Assembly: GCF_036345175.1 (NCBI RefSeq)
Contig: NZ_CP107780.1
Location: forward strand, 6,324,001 to 6,388,000
DNA: 64,000 bases
DNA from: Streptomyces sp. NBC_00576
Lineage (GTDB): Bacteria > Actinomycetota > Actinomycetes > Streptomycetales > Streptomycetaceae
Direction: 5' to 3'
Under the pieces are notes generated by a model. It was given only the letters and a program-made list of their open reading frames with translations. It searched no databases and was not told the origin of the DNA. Of the stretch, positions 25,236 to 33,594 are shown one piece after another. Made by a program: the position numbers and the translations under genes. Numbering within the stretch: position 1 is the stretch's first letter; every line of letters starts with the position of its first letter.

Positions 25236-27097
25236 CGGCCGAGTACCCCCTGTATCGCCTCGCTGATGATGCGCGGGCCGTCGACGGTGAGTACCGACTC
25301 GGCGTGGAACTGAACCGAGGCGAAGCCCGGCCCGCGTAGCGCGTTCACCTCGCCGGTCTCCTCGTCTCGGCTCACCTCGACCACGCCGATCCCTTCGACG
25401 GTTCGCTTGCTCACCGCGCTGTGCGCGGCGAACGTGTTGTAGAAGCCCACTCGTTCGTGCACGCCGAACAGTTCGATCTCACGCTGTACACCCTGGTTGG
25501 GTACCTCGCGGCGGTGCAGGTCGAAGCCGAGCCTCATGCTGAGTGCCTGATGGCTCAGGCACACGGCCAGCATCGGCCGACGACTCGCCAGCGCGGTGTC
25601 GATCGACTGCCGCAGCTTGGCGATCTTGGGGTGGGAGGTCATCCGCGGATCTCCCGGACCGGGACCGAAGACCGTCAGGTCGTAGGCCGCCACGTCGTAC
25701 GGCTCGTCGAAGCGGCGGACCTCCACAGACAACCCCAGTGACCGCAACTGCTGGTCGAGCATCGCGGTGAAGGTGTCCTCAGCGTCCACGACCAGTGCCC
25801 TCATGCCGTCCAGCAAGGCCCCGGCCGGCGGGCAGTCAGCCTTGTCCCGGAGCCAGAAGCACGCGATCCCCTCGTTGCGGCGCTCCAGGGCGGCGCGGAC
25901 CTCCGGGTTGGCCGCGTAGCCGGATGAACGGTCGGACTTGAGCGCGTTCAGCAGGGTCGCCAGCTTGATGCGGGTCTCGGCGGCCTCAGCCATCGGGTCG
26001 GAGTGGCGCACCAGTGTGGCCCCCACGGAAATGTTCATCCGGCCGGCGGGATCGATGTCGGCCGTCCGGATCAAGATCGCCGAGTCAAGTGTCTGCTGTC
26101 CGGCCGCGTCCCGTCCGATCAGCGCGGCGACCCCGCTGTAGTAGCCGCGTCCTTTCGGCTCGTAGCGCGAGATGATCTTGGCGGCGCTCTCCAGCGGGCT
26201 TCCGGTGACGGTCGGGGCGAACATCGTCTCGTGCAGAACCTCACGCACATCGCGGTTGGTCCTGCCCTCGATCAGGTATTCGGTGTGCGCCAGCCGCGCC
26301 ATTTCCTTCAGGTACGGCCCGTGGACGCGCCCGCCGTCATCGCACAGCCGGGCCATCATCTTCAGTTCCTCGTCGAGGACCATGTAGAGCTCGTCGGTCT
26401 CCTTGGTGTCGGCGAGGAACTCCATGACCCCCTGCAAGCTGGGGCCGCCGGACGGATACCGGTACGTGCCGCTGATCGGGTTCATGACGGCCGTGCCGCC
26501 GGCGAGCGAGATGTGGCGCTCCGGTGTCGCACCGACGAGAGTGTTGCGGCCGGTGTGGATGATGAAGGTCCAGTAGGCCTTCTCCTCGCGCTCCAACAGC
26601 CGCCGGAAGAACGACAGGGCGCTGGTCAGCGAGTAGTCGCCGATGTCCGCGACGAACGAGCGCTTCATCACGAAGTTGGCGCCCTCGCCGGTGCCGATCT
26701 CCTCGGTGACGATCTGACGCACCATCTGCGCATAGGCGTCGTCGTCCACGTCGAAGTGTCCGTCGGCCAATTCCGTCGGGACCTGCGGGAAGCCGGCGAG
26801 CGCTTCGGCGACCGGCACCGTGTCGCGAGCGGTGAGGCTCATCGCGAGCAGGGGCGTGGCGTCGTCCCGCGCGGCGAAGCCGCGATCGGCCAGCTGCCGG
26901 TAGGGGACGAGCACCAGCGTGTCGAGCGCGGGACCCGGCCCGGAGCCGTCGGCCAACGGGATGTCGTCCAGCGACTTGTACTCGGTCACCTGGCCGGTCA
27001 GGATGTCCAGCTTGCCGAGGGAGCCGCTTTCGGGACGGTGGATGATCGCGAAGGCGGGGAGTTCCAGCGCGAGAACCTGCTCAAGCAGGGCGCTCAT
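25232..27097 (-). CDS. phzE: PhzE, 2-amino-2-desoxyisochorismate synthase
   Basis: A 621-aa protein; ATG 27097 overlaps the phzD stop (ATGA). The N-terminal chorismate-utilising (MST) domain carries VGATPERHISL, MNPISGTYRYPSGG (~225-240), TDELYMVLDEELKMM and GCYSG-like GRGYYSGVAAL (~345). From ~420 a glutamine amidotransferase domain follows: FGPGPGDPR, the catalytic Cys in PMLAVCLSHQALSMRLG (~530) and the His/Glu pair SVQFHAESVL (~597). It converts chorismate plus glutamine to ADIC, the entry step of phenazine synthesis. The fused single-chain architecture is standard for PhzE. Confidence 0.95.
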   Translation of the reverse strand: MSALLEQVLALELPAFAIIHRPESGSLGKLDILTGQVTEYKSLDDIPLADGSGPGPALDTLVLVPYRQLADRGFAARDDATPLLAMSLTARDTVPVAEALAGFPQVPTELADGHFDVDDDAYAQMVRQIVTEEIGTGEGANFVMKRSFVADIGDYSLTSALSFFRRLLEREEKAYWTFIIHTGRNTLVGATPERHISLAGGTAVMNPISGTYRYPSGGPSLQGVMEFLADTKETDELYMVLDEELKMMARLCDDGGRVHGPYLKEMARLAHTEYLIEGRTNRDVREVLHETMFAPTVTGSPLESAAKIISRYEPKGRGYYSGVAALIGRDAAGQQTLDSAILIRTADIDPAGRMNISVGATLVRHSDPMAEAAETRIKLATLLNALKSDRSSGYAANPEVRAALERRNEGIACFWLRDKADCPPAGALLDGMRALVVDAEDTFTAMLDQQLRSLGLSVEVRRFDEPYDVAAYDLTVFGPGPGDPRMTSHPKIAKLRQSIDTALASRRPMLAVCLSHQALSMRLGFDLHRREVPNQGVQREIELFGVHERVGFYNTFAAHSAVSKRTVEGIGVVEVSRDEETGEVNALRGPGFASVQFHAESVLTVDGPRIISEAIQGVLGR

Positions 27098-27717
27098 GCG
27101 AGCACGTCCTCGGTTCGGACCACCATGGCGCAGCACCGTGCCGCGTATTCGAGGGTCATCTTGTGGCGGTCTTCGGAGAAGTCGCCGAGCGCGTCGGCGA
27201 CCAGGAAAGGCTGGATGTCGTTGGAGAACGCCTCCAAAGCGGTCGACAGCACACCGATGTGCGCGTAGACGCCGCAAATGATCAACTGGTCACGCTGTAG
27301 CGCGCGCATGCGCTGCAGCAGCTCCGACCCGAAGAACGCGCTGTAGCGCCATTTCGTGCTCACCCAGTCGTCCGCGTCGGGTTCGAGTTCGGGAACGACC
27401 GCGCGTTCGGTCTCGTCAGTGCGCATGCCGGGGCCCCAGAAGTCCTTCAGGAGCCCACGCTGCCGGTCCGTCATCCCGCCGGGCTGGGCGGTGTAGGCCA
27501 CCGGCACCCCCAGCGCTCCGCAGCGCTTCTTGAGGTCGGCGATGTTACTCACCAATTCGCTGCGCATGCCGTCCTCAAAGGGCTTGAGGAAATAGCTCTG
27601 CATGTCGTGGATGAGGAGCACCGCCCGATCCGGGTCGACGGTCCAGCGCACGGTGTTTCCCGGCAGCGCATCCCTCGGTGGCAGTCTGTAAGGCGCGATC
27701 GGCGGTATTCCCGTCAT
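27094..27717 (-). CDS. phzD: PhzD, isochorismatase-type ADIC hydrolase
   Basis: ATG 27717 with GAGGGAG upstream gives 207 aa, the usual length (a GTG one codon earlier is possible). Family marks: TVRWTVDPDRAVLLIHDMQSYF (split; catalytic Asp in HDMQ at ~38), YTAQPGGMTDRQRGLLKDFW in part (~76-95), DDWVSTKWRYSAFF with the catalytic Lys (~122), CGVYAHIGVL (~150) and FLVADALGDFS. It hydrolyses ADIC to DHHA and pyruvate. Coupled to phzE. Confidence 0.95.
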   Translation of the reverse strand: MTGIPPIAPYRLPPRDALPGNTVRWTVDPDRAVLLIHDMQSYFLKPFEDGMRSELVSNIADLKKRCGALGVPVAYTAQPGGMTDRQRGLLKDFWGPGMRTDETERAVVPELEPDADDWVSTKWRYSAFFGSELLQRMRALQRDQLIICGVYAHIGVLSTALEAFSNDIQPFLVADALGDFSEDRHKMTLEYAARCCAMVVRTEDVLA

Positions 27718-27741
27718 CACAAGGCTCCCTCTTTATGAATC

Positions 27742-28908
27742 TCAGTACTCGGACCACGCCGAGACCACCTTGATGGCCTGGGGGGTGTTGAGCCGCGGAT
27801 CACACAGGCTGGTGACGGGGCCCGACCCCAGCTCGGCCGTGTCCAGCACGCACTCGGTCACGTCGTCGGGGGTCGCCTCGAGGTGAAGCCCCCCGGCCGG
27901 AACCCCCGCCAGGTCCAGGACCCGCCGGAAGCCGCGGACTTCCCGGGCGACGGTTTCCACGAGCCGGTACTTGGTGCCGTCAGCCGCGCAATCGGTGTTC
28001 CCGTGCATCGGGTCGCTGAGCCAGACCACCGGGTGCCCGGCCGACTGCACAGCCTCGACGAGCCGGGGCAGCCTCTCAGCGACGAGGTCGGCGCCCATGC
28101 GCACGATGAGTGAAAGCCGGCCCGGCTCCCGCTCCGGGTCCAACCGGTCGCACAGCTCGACGATCTCGCTGACGGTCATTGACGGACCGACCTTGCAGGC
28201 AACCGGGTTGACCACCTGGGCGAGCAGTGCGACGTGCGGGCCGTTGATCTGCCGGGTCCGCTCGCCGATCCACGGCCAGTGGGTGGAGCCGAGCCAGTGC
28301 CGACCGCCGTCGAGCTCTCGGAGCATCGATATCTCATAGTCCAGAAGCAGCGCTTCATGGCTGGACCAGACAACAGATCCGTCAAGCCGAGGTGCTGACC
28401 CGACCCACCCGAGCTGCATCATGATCTCCCGCGCCGCCATGTAGCCCGTGAGCATGCGCAGTGGATCGGGACGCCTGCTCTCGTGGGTAGGTTCGGGCCC
28501 GTTGATCATGTGCCCGAAGAAGGACGGCAGTTCGGCATCGCCGAGTTTTTCGACCCGGCTGGAGCGGGGCTTGGAGAACTGCCCTGCGATCCGCCCGACC
28601 CGCAGCGTCTGCTTGCCGGTGGCGGTCTCCAGGTTCTGGGCGAGCAGGTCGATGAGTCCGGTCTTGCCTTGAATGTGCCCAGCGGTGCACTCGGCTGGGT
28701 CCTCCGCACAATCCCCGGCCTGCAGCACCTGCATCTCGCCGGTGGCGACGCGGGCCAGGTGGGAGCGGAGGTTCTCCACCTGCGCCGCGGTCACCAGCGG
28801 TGTGACGGATGACAGCATCGCTCGTACGAGCTCGACCTGTGAGGGATTGTCCCATTCGGGCTGATGGCGCGCCTGGGCCCTATCGATGTCGGCAAGGATG
28901 TTTCCCAT
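27742..28908 (-). CDS. phzC: PhzC, class II (plant-type) DAHP synthase
   Basis: ATG 28908 (MGNILADIDRAQARHQPEWD, with GGAGAAGG just upstream) gives 388 aa. Class II DAHP synthase features: VLQAGDCAEDP (metal-binding Cys, ~64), GRIAGQFSKPRS (~105), DPLRMLTGYMAAREIM, PHVALLAQVVNPVACKVGPSM in part (~230), RLSLIVRMGA, VVWLSDPMHGNT (~285) and GGLHLEATPDDVTEC. It condenses erythrose-4-phosphate and PEP, raising shikimate flux for the pathway, and is typically less feedback-sensitive than the housekeeping enzyme. Confidence 0.95.
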   Translation of the reverse strand: MGNILADIDRAQARHQPEWDNPSQVELVRAMLSSVTPLVTAAQVENLRSHLARVATGEMQVLQAGDCAEDPAECTAGHIQGKTGLIDLLAQNLETATGKQTLRVGRIAGQFSKPRSSRVEKLGDAELPSFFGHMINGPEPTHESRRPDPLRMLTGYMAAREIMMQLGWVGSAPRLDGSVVWSSHEALLLDYEISMLRELDGGRHWLGSTHWPWIGERTRQINGPHVALLAQVVNPVACKVGPSMTVSEIVELCDRLDPEREPGRLSLIVRMGADLVAERLPRLVEAVQSAGHPVVWLSDPMHGNTDCAADGTKYRLVETVAREVRGFRRVLDLAGVPAGGLHLEATPDDVTECVLDTAELGSGPVTSLCDPRLNTPQAIKVVSAWSEY

Positions 28909-28955
28909 AACGACCTTCTCCATTGATTGATAAGAAGACGCCCGGCGAACGGCGT

Positions 28956-29465
28956 TCAGGTCGGTATGTCGGCCCGCTTGACCTGAGGGACGGCGATGCC
29001 CAGAGCCCTGAACTGCTGGCAGGGGTTCATGAACTCGCGCTGGCGCTTGATCTTCCCGTTCTCGAACAGGAAGGAGTGCAGGAAGTGATTGCGGTAGTAG
29101 CCGTCGGGATAGTCGGGGAAGCGGATCGTTCCCTCACCGTCGCATTCGACCCAAAACTGGTTGGGGTCCTGCGTGTCGAATATCTCGACGTTCGTCCAGG
29201 CCCAGTCGGGGAAGCACTTGAGCGACCATTGGCCGTGGTCACCCAGTCGATCTCTGCCCGTGATGACGATCGGCTGACCAGTTTCGGTCGTCCAGAGACC
29301 ACCGGTGCCGTCTTCGGTGAACAGAAGGTGCCGACGCAGGCGATCCTGCCCGCGGGTATTCATGTACTTCTCCACGATCGCACGGTTGCTCGCTCGCAGT
29401 TCCGCGTCGCCGCGGGACCTCGACAGCGTATCGGTGGTTTCAGCGGTGCCGGTGATGTCGACCAT
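28956..29465 (-). CDS. phzB: PhzB-type dimerisation protein (PhzA/B family)
   Basis: A 169-aa protein; ATG 29465 with AGGAAG upstream. NTF2/SnoaL-like fold: RASNRAIVEKYMNTRGQDRL, RRHLLFTEDGTGGLWTTETG (~44-63), CFPDWAWTNVEIFDTQDPN (~84-102), FWVECDGEGTI, YYRNHFLHSFLFENGKI and FMNPCQQFRALGI. PhzB joins two molecules of the PhzF product into the tricyclic phenazine skeleton. Only one copy is present (no phzA), usual outside Pseudomonas. First gene of the operon, so the promoter lies in the 29466-29640 gap. Confidence 0.93.
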   Translation of the reverse strand: MVDITGTAETTDTLSRSRGDAELRASNRAIVEKYMNTRGQDRLRRHLLFTEDGTGGLWTTETGQPIVITGRDRLGDHGQWSLKCFPDWAWTNVEIFDTQDPNQFWVECDGEGTIRFPDYPDGYYRNHFLHSFLFENGKIKRQREFMNPCQQFRALGIAVPQVKRADIPT

Positions 29466-29768
29466 TGGCTCTTCCTGTAGTGCCGAAGTAAAGCGGGATC
29501 ACCGCGCGCACAAGGGCAGACCCAACCAGTCATGACGACGCCGAAAGGGCACAATCATGCATTGGTTCATGAGATTTCTGTTGACTCCCCCTCCCGCGCA
29601 CGGCGGGTAGGCGGAATCTTGTTCATACCCTGGCTGGTTCGGGAAGCCGATCACCGCTGTCTGGCCGAAAAATTCCAGCCGGTATCACCGTCTGAAGGAT
29701 CTGCTCCATGATCTGAGGGATCTACTCCATGCTCAGGGGTATTGCATGTGGCGATCTGTCCTGGTCTG
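29466..29768 (-). promoter_or_regulatory. Upstream region of the phenazine operon
   Basis: A gene-free gap immediately before phzB. Bases 29540-29660 are less GC-rich than their surroundings and are the likely promoter site. I see no clear -35/-10 pair or obvious operator by eye. Beyond 29700 a tandem GATCTGCTCCATGATCTGAGG/GATCTACTCCATG-like motif precedes the ISAs1 remnant. Confidence 0.35.
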
Positions 29769-30100
29769 TCAGCTGAGGCCGAAGGTTTCCAGGGGGTGGC
29801 GGTAGTCGCGGCCGGTGCGGCGGAGGGCGGCGGCGATGTTGGTGTCGCCGTCTTGGCGGAACGTGCTGATGGCGAGGTTGCGCAGGCTGGCCATGGATGC
29901 CGGGATGGTTCTTCTTGACGATGGCCGGGTAGTGCGCGCCGCGGCGGATGAGGTAGCGGCAGTGGGCGTGTTGGGTGTGCAGGGCATCGGTGGTCGGCAT
30001 GGTGTTGGTGAGGTCGAGGTCGTCCAGCAGCGGGGCGAAGGCGGGAATCTCGTTGCTCTGGAGCTGATCTGACGCGGGGCCAGGACCACGCCGTGGTGTT
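29769..30100 (-). pseudogene. ISAs1-family transposase C-terminal remnant
   Basis: The minus strand reads EIPAFAPLLDDLDL…MPTTDALHTQHAHCRYLI…HYPAIVKKNHPG and, in a second frame, MASLRNLAISTFRQDGDTNI… to the stop at 29769. This is ISAs1 catalytic Asp region plus C-terminus with the middle missing. The last ~41 residues are the same as at 14115-14241. Confidence 0.65.
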
Positions 30101-30690
30101 CATCGCGGCCGGCAGTTGGATCGCGGGGGCCGTCGCGGTGCGCGAGCCGCGTACGGTCTTGCGCGACGTTTTTTACCCGCGGCCAGACCTCCTTCTTATA
30201 CAACTCCACCGCCGCGTCGTCATGCTCGATCGCACGGCGAGCCGGCTGCTGCCACGAACAGCCGTGCCGCTTCAGGCAGTCGCCAGGTGCCCTCCACTGT
30301 GTAGGAGACGTGGAACAGCCGGCCGATCAGCGTCTTGACCCGGGCCAGTGTCCACCGCTGATCGGCCCACCCATGAAAGAGCGGACCGCGCTCCAACTCG
30401 CGCTCCGGCCTGGCGATCTGAGCATCTCCGAGCCGAGGGCGCCCGGGCGGACCTTCGACAGGGCCCCTGCCTCGCCGCGCTCGCGCCACTGCCGGCGCCA
30501 CCGCTCCACTGACCGTTCGCTGACCCGCAACGCGGCGGCGATCTCCCGGTTCTTGTCCCCGCCCTCGAAGCGTTCCACGGACCGCAGCCGCTCCCGCTCC
30601 CGGACAGCCCTCCCGGCGTCGGTCAACCCGCCGCCCTGCACGTACCGCACACCCCAGGGCTACCGCAACGACCCCGCCGCAATCAGGCAA
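30101..30690 (-). pseudogene. IS630-family transposase remnant, copy 1
   Basis: Minus strand from about 30647: MRYVQGGGLTDAGRAVRERE, KNREIAAALRVSERSVERWR (HTH), then in a second frame GRPRLGDAQIARPERELERG, HGWADQRWTLARVKTLIGRL, FHVSYTVEGTWRL, and lastly KKEVWPRVKNVAQDR before it joins the ISAs1 remnant near 30100. The DDE core is missing. One end (ATCACCCAACCAAGTTCAG at 30705-30723) matches the inverted repeat of the element at 32035-32645. Confidence 0.65.
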
Positions 30691-30869
30691 ACAGCTCCGA
30701 TATCACCCAACCAAGTTCAGGTAGTGCTCCGCGCTGATAACTTGTTTGACGCTTCGGGATCCGGGACGATGTGCTGTGGCGAATCGTCATGCTGCGGCGT
30801 TGGTGTTGCGTGAGGGTGACCGTGGCGAGTTGGAGCGGTTGCCCCGTTCCTCGATGAACCTCGTCGTAA

Positions 30870-31095
30870 GCTGATTCCTCCATCGCCGAACGACAAGCCA
30901 TCCACCGCGGCACCTACACTTCGGGCAAAGACCTCAGCGCCAAGCTCCGCACCTACATCGACGGCTGGAATGACCGCGCCCACCCATTCGCCTGGACCAA
31001 GACGGCAGACGGCATCCTCAAGAAGGCCAACCGTAAGAAGATCTCAAGCGCGGAGCACTGGTCGACGACAACTCGAATAAGACCAGCAGGATCAC
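30870..31095 (+). pseudogene. IS630-type transposase C-terminal remnant
   Basis: The plus strand reads IAERQAIHRGTYTSGKDLSA, LRTYIDGWNDRAHPFAWTKT and ADGILKKANRK, the C-terminus of a different IS630 subgroup. There is no start and no catalytic core; it precedes the OB-fold gene. Confidence 0.6.
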
Positions 31096-31120
31096 GCGAC
31101 ACTAGAGAAGGCGGCAACCA

Positions 31121-31450
31121 ATGAAAATTCGAGACCTCCACAACGAATTCGCCGCGGACCGCGCCGCCGCCGAGCGTGCCTACTATGGGAAATTCCTCAC
31201 TCTCGAGGGAATCTCAATCCGAACGGGCGAAAGTCAATATGGTACGCCGGTGGTGGAGGTGTCAGATGTCCCCGGAGGCCCCCACCTCGCCATCTTCGTG
31301 CTGCCGTTTGACCACCGAATTAAGGAATCATTCCGGCTTGTGCGAAGTGTCCCCCTGGGCGTCACCGTCACCGTCAGGGGAGAATGTCGGGTCTTCAGCG
31401 AGGACGGAACAGTGCTGGTCATCAAGGAGTGCGAACTCCTCACCCCATGA
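31121..31450 (+). CDS. Small OB-fold (tRNA_anti-like) protein
   Basis: A 109-aa protein; ATG 31121 preceded by GAGAAGGCGG. Residues 1-15 are helical, then an OB-like barrel: YYGKFLTLEGISIRTGESQY, TPVVEVSDV, VTVRGECRVFSEDGTVLVIK. The layout matches OB_tRNA_anti-like domain proteins, which usually have a signal peptide; none is seen here. It is isolated among transposase remnants, in codon usage less GC-biased than its neighbours, so it was probably acquired separately. Function unknown. Confidence 0.65.
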   Translation: MKIRDLHNEFAADRAAAERAYYGKFLTLEGISIRTGESQYGTPVVEVSDVPGGPHLAIFVLPFDHRIKESFRLVRSVPLGVTVTVRGECRVFSEDGTVLVIKECELLTP

Positions 31451-31589
31451 GTCCCTGCGGGCTATTTCCCAGAGCGGCAAACGACCGGCACACGTGAGGT
31501 CAATCCAAGCTTGATCTTCAGCCTGCGCGGCATGCACTGTTTCGCCTGGTGCCACCGGAATCGACCTCGGAATCATCCGGCTCTCCAGC

Positions 31590-32010
31590 GTGGACCACGT
31601 CGGGGTGACTGAGGCGTGCGGCGGCGGCCGAGGACGGCGGCGACCGACCCCATGGTGGTACGTCGTACCCGGTCGCCGGTGGCCAGCAGCGTGCCCACGC
31701 TGAAGGCCAGGATCGAGAAACACGAACCCGGCCAACAGGGCGCGGGAGCCGACCAGGGCGACGACGTCGCTCCAGTTGCCCACCAGCATGCCGGTCAGCA
31801 CGATCAGGAAGGTCACGCTGGAGACCTTCACTGGGGTGGGGTGCCAGGCCACGGCGGTGTTGGTGGCGTAGTGGCGCAGGATGAACCCGATGGCGAACGG
31901 CACCAGTTGCAGGATCGCTACGGTGCGCACGAGGGCCGCGACGTCGAGGGAGACCCCGCCGCAGCAGGACGATTCGCCACAGCCGCATCGTCCCGGATCC
32001 CGAAGCGTCA
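31590..32010 (-). pseudogene. Bile-acid:sodium-symporter-like membrane protein fragment
   Basis: The minus strand reads LDVAALVRTVAILQLVPFAIGF, LRHYATNTAVAWHPTPVKVS, VTFLIVLTGMLVGNW and VVALVGSRALLAGFVF. A frameshift at about 31720 leads to ILAFSVGTLLATGDR. Transmembrane helices and order resemble a middle/C-terminal part of BASS/SBF-family transporters. The 5' part is replaced by the sequence shared with 30.72 kb. Confidence 0.5.
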
Positions 32011-32034
32011 AACACGTATCAGCGTGGAGCACTA

Positions 32035-32645
32035 CTGAACTTGATTGGGTGATGTCGGTCAGCTGTCCGTGATCAGGTCGGTTCCGGCGAGGCAGCCGTC
32101 GATGAGGTGCGGGCGGTACTGGATCTGCTTGAGCTTGAGCTTGAGCTTGCGCTTGACGGCTCGGGTCAGCTGGCCGAGGTCGGCGGCGGCGAGGTTGCCG
32201 ATGTCGCGCTTGACCAGCGATCAGATGCCCTCCTGTGGGTTGGGATCCGGTGCGTAGGTGGGTAGTTGGAAGACCGTCAGTCAGTGCGAGTTCGCTTCGG
32301 AGAACGCCCGCAGCGGCGGAACGAGGTGGATGAGGGCGTTGTCCCAGACCAGCACGACAGGACCCCTGCCTCGCCGCGCTCGCACCACTGTCGGCGCCAC
32401 CGCTCCACTGACCGTTCGCTGACCCGCAACGCGGCGGCGATCTCCCGGTTCTTGTCCCCGCCCTCGAAGCGTTCCACGGACCGCAGCCGCTCCCGCTCCC
32501 GGACAGCCCTCCCGGCGTCGGTCAACCCGCCGCCCTGCACGTACCGCACACCCCAGGGCTACCGCAACGACTTCGCCGCAATCAGGCAAACAGCTCCGAC
32601 GAACAGCTCCGATAAACAGCTCCGACATCACCCAATCAAGTTCAG
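32035..32645. mobile_element. Internally deleted IS630-type element with perfect ends
   Basis: Perfect 20-bp inverted repeats CTGAACTTGATTGGGTGATG (32035-32054) and its complement (32626-32645) are flanked by TA on both sides (32033-32034, 32646-32647), the IS630/Tc1 target duplication. Inside, on the minus strand, are the transposase N-terminus (MRYVQGGGLTD…SVERWRRQW) and, after a large deletion, the C-terminus (VLVWDNALIHL, then QLPTYAPDPNPQEGI, stop, SLVKRDIGNLAAADLGQLTR). The element cannot move by itself. Next to its right end the 11-bp unit AACAGCTCCGA is repeated three times (32588-32625). Confidence 0.8.
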
Positions 32646-32647
32646 TA

Positions 32648-32957
32648 GCGGCGTGGGGTGCCGGGTTCCATGCGTTGCGGTGAGCGGGTCCGGCGGCAGG
32701 CCGAGCGCGGCCCGCACCTGCTGCGGGGCACCGGCGATCCACTCGCCGACGGCGGCCAACGAGCGCGCGCCGGCCAGCACCGCCGTGGCCGTCAGCAGCG
32801 TGACCGCGGGGTAGCGCCGACCGCACCGGCCGCGCGGATCAGGTACGCGGTCCAGGAAACGGCGCAGGTCAACGACCTCCCGGGGGCTGAGGACGACGAC
32901 AGCACGGGCCAGTGGCTCCAGCGGTGCGGGGATAGGAGATGAGGTTCGGGCAGGCAC
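32648..32957 (-). pseudogene. ISAs1-family transposase N-terminal fragment
   Basis: The minus-strand ATG at 32957 reads VVVLSPREVVDLRRFLDRVP, DPRGRCGRRYPAVTLLTATA and VLAGARSLAAVGEWI…RAALGLPPDPL, the ISAs1 N-terminal domain. It stops at the inserted IS630-type element, so that insertion may have split an ISAs1 copy. Confidence 0.7.
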
Positions 32958-33049
32958 GGTCTCGCTCGGTTCGCATGGGTCTCGACAACCACATGATCAC
33001 CGGAGCCGTGCCTGTTCTGCTCTCCAGGGCCCCATCCACCAGCCACTCA

Positions 33050-33594
33050 TGACGGCACGTCACGAACAAGCCCGGCAAAAAACAGGTCAGTTCGCGATCA
33101 GGCAATGCCCCCTGACTCCATGGCAGGCGCGACTGCACCTGAGCCCCGATCCACCGATCGGGGCTCAGGGCGACGGCCAGTCGGCCGTCCGGGAGTCGGC
33201 CCGCCTACCGGCCGGCCTGCACTCCTATCCCCTGTACGAGGGACGCCCGCGTGTACGAGGGACGCCCGCGACTACTACTGGCAGCCCGGAACTCCGGCCC
33301 GGTACCGGTGCCCGGACACGTGCCGCCGGCCTGGTCGCCGGCGCGCGCTGGAGCCTCGCATCCGACGTGAATTTCAGCCACGCGAGCCGCGCTCGATGGA
33401 ACGAACAAGTCAATACTGCGCCACGTGCGGTGGCCAAACCTATGGAGCACATACATTCGCGATGCGCACCGAACATCTCGATGATGTCCGAATCGAAGGA
33501 TTCGGGAAACTATCGCCCGAGTATCGGCCGCGATCACCCATGTATTGCATGACGTAACCCACACGAGATACTTGCCCAACCAGAAGGAATTCCA
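33050..33594. other. Gap before the FAD monooxygenase gene; hairpin and tandem repeat
   Basis: No gene seen. It contains a perfect 12-bp hairpin CTGAGCCCCGAT (33139-33150) / ATCGGGGCTCAG (33157-33168) without a T run, and two adjacent 19-bp copies of TGTACGAGGGACGCCCGCG (33233-33251, 33252-33270). The promoter of the downstream two-gene unit probably lies in the less GC-rich part, 33460-33580. Confidence 0.4.
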
